DNA from: [Phialemoniopsis] sp. UDSM-2020
Taxonomy: Eukaryota > Ascomycota > Sordariomycetes > Thyridiales > Thyridiaceae
Length of the DNA stretch: 64,000 nucleotides
Assembly (NCBI GenBank): GCA_018873225.1
Contig: JAEILZ010000001.1
Span: 8,122,001 to 8,186,000, forward strand
Reading direction: 5' to 3'
In this document: positions 57,633 through 64,000 of the stretch, in pieces
Layout: every line of letters begins with the position of its first letter
Numbering within the stretch: the stretch's first letter is position 1
Notes under the pieces: generated by a model
The model's database searches: none
What the model was told of the DNA's origin: nothing
What the model saw: only the letters and a program-made list of their open reading frames with translations
Translations under genes and position numbers: made by a program

Positions 57633-58234
57633 ATGAAATATATTACTCTCGCCGCCATTCCGTTCCTTGCCGGGCAGGCCTTTGGTTCTCTCAATTGCAC
57701 TGTCGTTCCACCGACACTGACCAAGCGTTACTGCGAATGGGATGGATGCCAGGTCTACGAGACAGCGGCTGCCAGTGACATAGTCCACGCTGGCTGCCGT
57801 GCCGACTGTGACACTGACGAAGAGTAAGTCGCCGCCACACCCCAACCTACCGCAGGCTCACGCTAATCAAGTCTCATCATTCAACAGCCCCTGGCTAAAG
57901 CTGTACGATGGTTCGTATGTTCGAGCAGCCGACGGCGACACGTTGAAAGACTGCAGGTACCATTGCGTGCCTTTCCCCATCACCGGTATGTCAACGCTCC
58001 GGCTCACTTGGCTCAGAACACACTATTCACATCGGAACGTACTCAGGTCTCCCACGCTGCTACGAAGAAGCCCAAAAGCCGGCACCGACGAACTGCGCCG
58101 AGTCTTCGGCATCTGGCTTGGCGAGCAAGATTCCTGGGCCTCAGACACTGGGCACCGAGCCTCCGCCATTCTCCGACATCGCGACCAGGTGCTCTCTCAC
58201 TGTCAAGCGCACTGTCGCACCTCTAGTTGCTTAG
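57633..58234 (+). CDS. Small secreted cysteine-rich protein
   Basis: Encodes 158 aa in three exons: 57633-57823, 57888-57985 and 58047-58234. A signal peptide (ITLAAIPFLAGQAFG) is followed by a mature chain with about ten Cys in its first ~100 residues, in spaced pairs such as RYCEWDGCQVY, GCRADCDTD, DCRYHCVP and RCYEE. The last ~45 residues are Pro/Ser-rich with one more Cys. Small size, secretion and many cysteines are the usual marks of fungal effector candidates, but no named family was recognised. Its 3' end is convergent with the Zn2Cys6 regulator 80 bases away. Confidence 0.8.
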
Positions 58235-58317
58235 ATACATTGAATCAGGTTGGAGGGAGGAGATCGGTAATACTGCCTGGCTTTCATCAGCCCAGAGGTC
58301 AATTTGCTCTTTTGTAG

Positions 58318-60393
58318 CTACACTATCGAGAAATGACATCCAAACATCTCCATTGCCAAGTCTCTCTCGTCCACACGCGCCCCGACAGCTTCTTGCCTCT
58401 TGATCAGTGCCTCCAGTAAAAGTGCCGCCCTCTTGGCGTTCTTCGTCGCTCCCCTGCTCAGCCGAAACGCCGGCAACGTGTCCGGATTCCCAGCCTCCAG
58501 CTCCAGCACAGGTCTCGGCCTCGCCAGGCCCTTGATCTGCTCGACCGCCCACTTGCGCCTAGACTCGTCCGAGCACTCGGCGCCAAAGAGGAAGACTGGC
58601 CACATGAGCGCAGGATGCACCGTCTTGCTACGCCCAGGCTCGCTGTACGACCGCTGCAGGAGGTCCCACGTCTCGTCGGCCGCCGCCTGCACCGTCGACG
58701 TGGGGTCCAGGTGCCACCAGCAAACCCGGTGGAGGTACACAAACAGGACCCAGTAGCTCGCGAGGTATATGCTGAAGACCTCCTCGAGCCGGACCGCGAG
58801 GTCCGTCGCCATGGTGCGCGAGAGCTCGACGGCCGTCAGCGAGATGGCCGAGGGCCGCTGCGCCCAGAGGTCCCACAGCTCGGCCTGGTACTGCTTGCCG
58901 AGCACGGCGACGTCGAGCTCGTCGTCGGGCGTGAAGCGGCGCCGGTGGTGCTTGTCGAGCGAGCCGATGTGGCGGAAGTAGACCTGCGTCTGCAGGTACC
59001 AGTCTGCCGAGGGCTGGAGGACGGCGCGTAGGACGATCTCCTTGATGTCGACCGTCGTCAGGGAGCGCACGAGGGTGGCGCTGTCGCCGTGTTCGGACAT
59101 GCCTGATACCGAGCAGGTCTTGAGATTGTCTTGCATGCGTGGAGGCTTATCTTTGAGTTCGCCGTACTCGCAGCTGACGATCTGGATGGGGTGGCGCGAG
59201 ACCACAGCGAGGGACTTGGGGGATAGCAGTGGTGGACCGCCGAGGTGCGTTGCCTTGCTGTCGAGGGAGTTGAAGGCGGAGAGGAGCTGGCGGGAGTACC
59301 AGTTCCACTTGCAGGTGCTCGTGATGATGATGTCTGCTTGTTCACTCGGAAAGACAGACTCGTTGAGTTCGGTCCCTCTATCGTAAATGACGCGGATCCA
59401 GGCCAAGAGGTACACTGCCGCAAGAAGCTCGTTGAGTTCCTTGTCGTCCATCTCAGTCGGCCCCTTGGCTGTTCTATTCACGAGTTGTGTTTTGGCGTCC
59501 TCGTATCTCTCTGAAACTCCTTGCGCAGTGCTCGGTGAGGCTGGTACCTGGTCACTGTCGTCGTGAACCAGCACGGCCTCAAGGCAGAGCAGAGCATTCA
59601 GGACGGTATTACTCGTTGATCCCAGGTCGAGAAGATATTGTTGCAGGTGCCGCCACCTCCGGATGCCACCCATCAGCATGGCTGCTGGCGGCTGCATGAT
59701 GTTCTTAAACATGGTCAATTGGTCGGTGTTGTCAAGTGCAAGTGGCTGGTCCACAGAGTAGTTGGTTGGGCGACCTCCAGCCCCTGAGATGGGTATGTGC
59801 GTTGTAGGTTCCGTCTCGAAGCCTAGCGTGTTGACCGAAGTTGACGACATTGCCATAGACATCTCTGTTGTATCCTCCTGGCCAAGATACGGCACGGATC
59901 CCGCGTCGCCCTGGCTTAGCGAGTCCAGGGAACCTGCAGTGTCGAACTGCATAATGTTGCCAAATTCGCCTGCCCAGTTGATTCCCAGGTCGGAGATATC
60001 GTTGATCGAGTCGTCGTTGAACCAGGGCAGGGACATGTACTGTCCCATGTGGGTGGTCGTGAGGGTTAGTGGGCCAGCATCTTCGGCACCCAAGCCTGCC
60101 TGCTGTGGCGACGTCAACGGTGATGGACTCTTCTCAACAGTAGCTACCGACTGGGCCGGCGTCGGCAATGGCAAGATCTTCCGTGGTGCGTCCGACCTTC
60201 CGCTGCCGTTCTCTTTCCGGTGTCGCCGTAGGTAGTGGCATTGGAGCTGCAGCCGGGAGCAGTGGCCACACTCAGGATAGACTTCGTCGCAGCGCACATG
60301 TCTTTGTTTGCAAGTTGCGCATCCTAGGCGCGATCGTGCGGCGGCCCGTCCTCGCCGGGGCGGGTTCTGGGTTTGCACATGGGATTCGGACAT
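58318..60393 (-). CDS. Zn2Cys6 transcription factor
   Basis: Single-exon protein of 691 aa. A complete binuclear zinc cluster, CATCKQRHVRC followed by CGHCSRLQLQC, spans residues ~25-52 (C-x2-C-x6-C-x6-C-x2-C-x6-C). It is flanked by a basic linker (RRHRK) and a Ser/Pro-rich region. The remainder has the fungal C-terminal regulatory region of the type without a classic MHR signature, with helices such as LLNxLLCLEAVL and DKELNELLAAVYLLAW. It is a nuclear activator or repressor of unknown targets. In contrast to the regulator at 40383-42522, all six zinc Cys are present. Confidence 0.93.
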   Translation of the reverse strand: MSESHVQTQNPPRRGRAAARSRLGCATCKQRHVRCDEVYPECGHCSRLQLQCHYLRRHRKENGSGRSDAPRKILPLPTPAQSVATVEKSPSPLTSPQQAGLGAEDAGPLTLTTTHMGQYMSLPWFNDDSINDISDLGINWAGEFGNIMQFDTAGSLDSLSQGDAGSVPYLGQEDTTEMSMAMSSTSVNTLGFETEPTTHIPISGAGGRPTNYSVDQPLALDNTDQLTMFKNIMQPPAAMLMGGIRRWRHLQQYLLDLGSTSNTVLNALLCLEAVLVHDDSDQVPASPSTAQGVSERYEDAKTQLVNRTAKGPTEMDDKELNELLAAVYLLAWIRVIYDRGTELNESVFPSEQADIIITSTCKWNWYSRQLLSAFNSLDSKATHLGGPPLLSPKSLAVVSRHPIQIVSCEYGELKDKPPRMQDNLKTCSVSGMSEHGDSATLVRSLTTVDIKEIVLRAVLQPSADWYLQTQVYFRHIGSLDKHHRRRFTPDDELDVAVLGKQYQAELWDLWAQRPSAISLTAVELSRTMATDLAVRLEEVFSIYLASYWVLFVYLHRVCWWHLDPTSTVQAAADETWDLLQRSYSEPGRSKTVHPALMWPVFLFGAECSDESRRKWAVEQIKGLARPRPVLELEAGNPDTLPAFRLSRGATKNAKRAALLLEALIKRQEAVGARVDERDLAMEMFGCHFSIV

Positions 60394-61307
60394 CTCGTTT
60401 CGGAATGGGAGACGAGGCTTTTAAAGGCAACTTTTTCAAATGCGGGGGGAAACGAAACAAAGCCCTTCGATGCAGCCAACATCACCCAAAAACTTAGAGA
60501 TATATCGCTTTCATGGGTATGGTGGCACTTATGACTGTAGCGTCTCGGAAAATCTCCAGAACCGGTATCTCCAGAGAAGCCAGCCCACGATTACCCCGCA
60601 TAACCCTTTTCTTTTCCATCCTAGTCTGTGATTGCGAATCCAGTCTTGGTGGATTTGTCGAGTCTGACTGACGGAGCTAGCAGATTCTAGTGACCCTCCA
60701 TGAAACGCAATATCAGGCCATTTCTTGGGGCGCTGGCCGCGTTTCGAGGCTATTGCCAATGTGTCAAGAGCTGTCGAGTTGTTATCGCGAGCGTTTCGAG
60801 GCACCACCCAAGACCCCCCATTCCCGATATCTCGGGGTTCTGTGGGGATCTGCAATCCTGGGGTTCAGCTGGGGACGCTGTTGCGACGTTATCTGGCCCC
60901 ATACGTCACGCTTCAATTCATCACTAAAACCCGCTATTCCATCTTACTGGTCGACTTTCCGATCGTTCGCGATAGGGTATTGCGTGCCAGACTTCCCTGC
61001 CAACCCGGGACAAGCTCTCTCACCACACCCAGGATGCATGTAGTCGCGGGGGCCAATTTGACATCAGACAAGAGCAACACACTGTCACTAATCACATCTT
61101 ACATCACATTGCGATATCTGGCATGTCGACTTAAGGTGATCTTCACATCGTCAATTGCACAAGACTAGAGTGCGCACGCATGGAGTGTATTGCTCAAGTG
61201 GATTTCGTTCATATCATTGCTTCATCATCCGGTCTGCTACCTCAATAGATCTACAATCCTATGTCCCCCAATGAATGCCCACTAGACTACCGAAAGAAAC
61301 ATCTGCC
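60394..61307. other. Intergenic region
   Basis: Upstream of the Zn2Cys6 gene and downstream of the minus-strand barrel protein. Short frames only, none convincing. Confidence 0.4.
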
Positions 61308-61868
61308 TCACGCGATATTGCTCCCATTGACATCCTTGCCGCCCGCCGTCGCTGCGGGACACCCAGTCTCCTCCTTGGCATCCTTGGCCACCACGTCCCC
61401 GCCTAACCCGGGGACATCCTTGAACACGGCAAAGCTCGACGGCGTCTCCTCGAGCACGGGGAAGTGGAACCCGCACTGCGGGCACTGCTGGTGCAGCACC
61501 TCCTGCTCGCGCGCCAGGTCGTACTTCTTGTCCTCGGTGTGCGCGCAGACGGGGCACACGCGCAGGAGGCGCGTGCCGACGAGCTCAAAGTTGGTGATGA
61601 TGTCCTCCATGATGGCGCCGTTGGCCGCCCACGTCTTGCAGTACTTGTGGTACGTGTTCTTGTGCCAGTCGTACAGGGCGCCGCGGCTCGTCCAGAAGCT
61701 GCACTCGTTGTACCAGCTGCGGTCGTCCGGGTGCTCCCACCACGTCAGGTGCAGGAAGCCCGGCAGCGTCATGAGGTGGTTGCGCGTGTCGGCGAAGAGC
61801 ACCTTGAACTTTTCGTAGGCGTCTGGGCTGGAGAAGCGCACGCGCTGCATACTGAGGTAGATCGGCAT
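61308..61868 (-). CDS. Dimeric alpha/beta-barrel (ABM-like) protein fused to a zinc ribbon
   Basis: Encodes 186 aa, single exon, starting at the first in-frame ATG (61868); the frame is open further back but only with non-ATG codons. Residues ~1-95 have the pattern of a ferredoxin-like antibiotic-biosynthesis-monooxygenase domain (MPIYLSMQRVRF, a buried His/Trp core, LTWWEHPDDRSWYNECSFW). From ~110 come CPVCAH and CPQCGF, two CxxC pairs typical of a zinc ribbon, then an acidic hydrophobic end. The combination is uncommon. The N-terminal fold may bind a hydrophobic ligand or act as a cofactorless oxygenase. A TATA-like box (minus-strand TATAAAA, 61982-61988) lies ~115 bases upstream. Confidence 0.8.
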   Translation of the reverse strand: MPIYLSMQRVRFSSPDAYEKFKVLFADTRNHLMTLPGFLHLTWWEHPDDRSWYNECSFWTSRGALYDWHKNTYHKYCKTWAANGAIMEDIITNFELVGTRLLRVCPVCAHTEDKKYDLAREQEVLHQQCPQCGFHFPVLEETPSSFAVFKDVPGLGGDVVAKDAKEETGCPAATAGGKDVNGSNIA

Positions 61869-62483
61869 GATGATGGATGCTTGAATCGACAGAAGGTACA
61901 CCAGGTATTCAGAATACTGTGAAGAGATGCTACAGCAGTTACTCTACGAAACAGTGCACCACTCCTCGAGACGTCGTGCCTTTTTATACGTTCCTTTCGT
62001 TACACATTATCGGCCACCCATTGGTCTTTGAATATCCGTTATCGTGCCCGTATCTAGATATCCGTGCCGATAAATACAAGAGGATCTTTTATCAAAGTAA
62101 TCACAGCTGTGTCATTGGCTCGAGAACCTGCAGGCATATCTCTGGAGTGCCGCGAACGAGGACAATTCGCGGGGTAGCACCCACACCATATCTCTGGAGC
62201 CCACCTGGGCTAGTTCCAAAGTGGCAATTATATCCCAGGTCGGAAAGTTGACCAATGCCTTCGAGTAACGCTTTATGTCCTCGAATCGAGGCTCTCGGGA
62301 TGGGATGGAAGTTGAGCGTCGGGTGCATCGCGCCTTCAACCAACATCGTCGAGGCTGTGAGAGACCACGCCGTGTATAAGATCACAAGATGATGACTAGC
62401 TTTGTCCTCATGTCGCAAGTGAGCTACAAGCAACTATTCAAGATACCCTAACCACGGTTGAATATCATACTTTCTTTCTCATC
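61869..62483. other. Divergent promoter region
   Basis: Lies between the minus-strand barrel protein and the bicupin. Contains the TATA-like box at 61982-61988 for the former; no gene seen. Confidence 0.45.
61982..61988 (-). promoter_or_regulatory. TATA box
   Basis: Minus-strand TATAAAA, about 115 bases before the ATG at 61868. Confidence 0.5.
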
Positions 62484-63326
62484 ATGGCACAGCCTACCAC
62501 TCACATCGTCCACGGCGGCAAGCAGACGCCGCCAGCCAGCCAGTGGACGCCCTTTGAATGGGAAGAGCCCAAGCTTGGCAAGCAGGTTCATGGTGAGGTC
62601 ACCATCGCCCGTGCCTTTGGTGCCTCTGGAAACCTTTCCTCGGGGTTCTGGAGAACCGGCCCTTCTTCGCCAGGTGCCAGCTCTGATGGCTCGCACAAGC
62701 TGATCTACTCGGCTCCTCTCGGTGACGAACTTGCCTGTGTCATCGATGGCTCAGCAACGCTCACAGTCGTATCAACCGGCGAAAAGTTTCATATCAGCCC
62801 GGGAACAGTTGTCAGTTCGCCCAAGGGTCTCGAGGTCCAGTGGGAGATCGACGCTCCTTTCTTCAAGAAGTACTGGTGTATCTGGAACGGGACGAGAGCG
62901 ACCGAAAACCCTCCGACTACCCTCCAGATCAACCATGTCAGTGACAACCCCGCCGAGTGGGCAGACTACCACTTCACCGAACCCAAAGAAGGCCCCTTGG
63001 TTGCTGGCGAGCTGTACTTTATCAAGAGCGGAGGCTCCACCGGAACCTTCCTCAGTGGTGTCTGGCGCTCTGGCAAGGGCATCGCCGGGTCGGATGTGGA
63101 TGAGAAGGGGACGTTGACGACGCCCTATACCGGGGTCCTCGGTGATGAGACTATTCTTTTACTTGAGGGAGAGGTGGACGTGATCGAGACGGAGTCTGGA
63201 AAGAAGCACAGTTTCAAAGCAGGGGATGCCATTGGACTGACTTCGGGGATGCACATCACTTGGATATCGAAGGGGCCGTTCTCCAAGAAGCTTTGGGTGA
63301 TTACCAAGGATGAAGTTGCTGAATAG
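62484..63326 (+). CDS. Bicupin protein (ureidoglycine aminohydrolase/DUF861-type fold)
   Basis: Single-exon protein of 280 aa with two repeated halves. Each half has the pattern FRAxGxSSGFWR then CVIDGSATL, or FLSGVWRSGKG then LLLEGEVDVIE, followed by FHISPGT or SFKAGDA. This marks two cupin barrels of the cupin_3/DUF861 group. In this group metal ligands are often reduced or lost; I see few His in either barrel, so classical metal binding is doubtful. Fungal proteins of this group have been linked with ureidoglycine or carboxy-amine turnover, but many are uncharacterised. It is cytosolic, with no signal peptide. Confidence 0.85.
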   Translation: MAQPTTHIVHGGKQTPPASQWTPFEWEEPKLGKQVHGEVTIARAFGASGNLSSGFWRTGPSSPGASSDGSHKLIYSAPLGDELACVIDGSATLTVVSTGEKFHISPGTVVSSPKGLEVQWEIDAPFFKKYWCIWNGTRATENPPTTLQINHVSDNPAEWADYHFTEPKEGPLVAGELYFIKSGGSTGTFLSGVWRSGKGIAGSDVDEKGTLTTPYTGVLGDETILLLEGEVDVIETESGKKHSFKAGDAIGLTSGMHITWISKGPFSKKLWVITKDEVAE

Positions 63327-63632
63327 TTATGTTATCAAGATACCGACCTTCGTTGTGTTTCCTCAATTTATCCTGACTTGCATTCAAGCCAACCTGAGAC
63401 TTAATCGAACATTGGTCTGAGCGTTGTGTTGTTGGGTCCAGAGTCGCATGTGCCAGATAACGATCCCGTAGCCGGAACACCCCTGCAAGGTGTTACTTAC
63501 CCCGCAATTTTACATGCGTGTCTGATTCTCACAAGTCCAAAAACACTCACACTTGGACTTGGAGACAAGGAGTGTCACTCTCACAGAGGCTGTGTGGTGT
63601 GAAGCCCAACAACTCTGACAATATTCTCAACA
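63327..63632. other. Intergenic region
   Basis: 306 bases between the bicupin and the partial gene at the right edge. No gene or clear motif seen. Confidence 0.35.
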
Positions 63633-64000
63633 ATGGAAATGACCGATCCTAGCATCTCGGACTTGGAGCAGAGACCCTGTCGAGTGTGTGCCAAGATCAT
63701 CGCCGTTTTCAAAGCACCCTTTAACGCATACGCAGCGTCGGATCTCGGCCTCGTTCGCGATGCGCTGCAGGGTTCCTGTCCCCATGTACTCTGGCTTCAG
63801 GATGAAAAGTACGATTCTCCTCGTTGGCATCACCTAAAGCTGAGGGCTGTCGGATCTGGCACAAGTACGGGCGTCTATCTTGAAGCTCGAGGGCGAATCG
63901 GGGACCCCGAGAACATTACCCAAGACTATGAACTCATTAACTCGAAAGAGAGCGCAGGGCGCCCTGGGAGGGCTCGCATCATTGATCCCGAATGGGTCGA
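63633..64000 (+). CDS. HET-domain-like protein, 5' part only (cut by window end)
   Basis: An ATG at 63633 (AACAATGG) opens a frame that runs to the window edge without a stop, so only ~122 residues are seen. Near residue 16 is CRVCAKI, and later SCPHVLWLQDE, RIGDPENITQDYELI and the terminal IIDPEWV. This resembles the N-terminal part of fungal heterokaryon-incompatibility (HET) proteins, which begin with a Cys pair and have an IDxxW segment before the HET core. The call rests on that resemblance, since the core itself lies outside the window. Confidence 0.55.
   Translation, partial: MEMTDPSISDLEQRPCRVCAKIIAVFKAPFNAYAASDLGLVRDALQGSCPHVLWLQDEKYDSPRWHHLKLRAVGSGTSTGVYLEARGRIGDPENITQDYELINSKESAGRPGRARIIDPEWV

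Noticed and set aside
1..64000. tRNA, rRNA or CRISPR features
   Set aside because: No cloverleaf B-box pattern, rRNA-like block or regularly spaced repeats was seen by eye. A tRNAscan run would settle the tRNA question.

Overview
The window is a 64 kb piece of nuclear DNA from a filamentous ascomycete (Pezizomycotina). The evidence is the many 45-90 nt spliceosomal introns (GTAAGT-like donors, CTAAC/CTGAC branch sites, CAG/TAG acceptors), together with a fungal highly reducing polyketide synthase, Zn2Cys6 regulators, a DOMON-cytochrome b561 protein, F-box proteins and a HET-like gene. Exon models were joined by hand from splice signals, reading phase and protein family patterns. About 30 protein genes are supported. 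I saw no tRNA, rRNA or CRISPR array.

Region 1 (1-24 kb) looks like a polyketide gene cluster. It holds an 11-exon highly reducing PKS of 2486 aa (1013-9091) whose methyltransferase and enoylreductase regions both look degenerate. It is followed by a Lys/Asp-rich unknown protein, a small Rossmann reductase, a DOMON-cytochrome b561 membrane protein, an ankyrin protein, a secreted GMC oxidoreductase, a zinc-finger regulator and an epoxide hydrolase. The last two lie between two copies of a ~80 bp repeat in opposite orientation (20419-20495 and 23981-24062).

Region 2 (24-38 kb) is accessory and gene-poor: hypothetical proteins, a secreted Cys-rich protein whose splicing may extend it past the first stop, a LaeA-like methyltransferase whose last ~34 codons are cut off by an in-frame TAG, and a membrane dipeptidase.

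Region 3 (39-48.5 kb) looks like a small catabolic group: a crotonase-fold protein with a signal peptide, a Zn2Cys6 regulator with only half a zinc cluster visible, two divergently transcribed Gfo/Idh/MocA dehydrogenases sharing a 520 bp promoter, and a sugar-porter MFS transporter.

Region 4 (49-64 kb) carries secreted proteins (DUF4360-like, a small HExxH protein, a small Cys-rich protein), F-box-type proteins, a complete Zn2Cys6 regulator, a dimeric alpha/beta-barrel protein fused to a zinc ribbon, a bicupin, and the start of a HET-like gene cut by the window edge.
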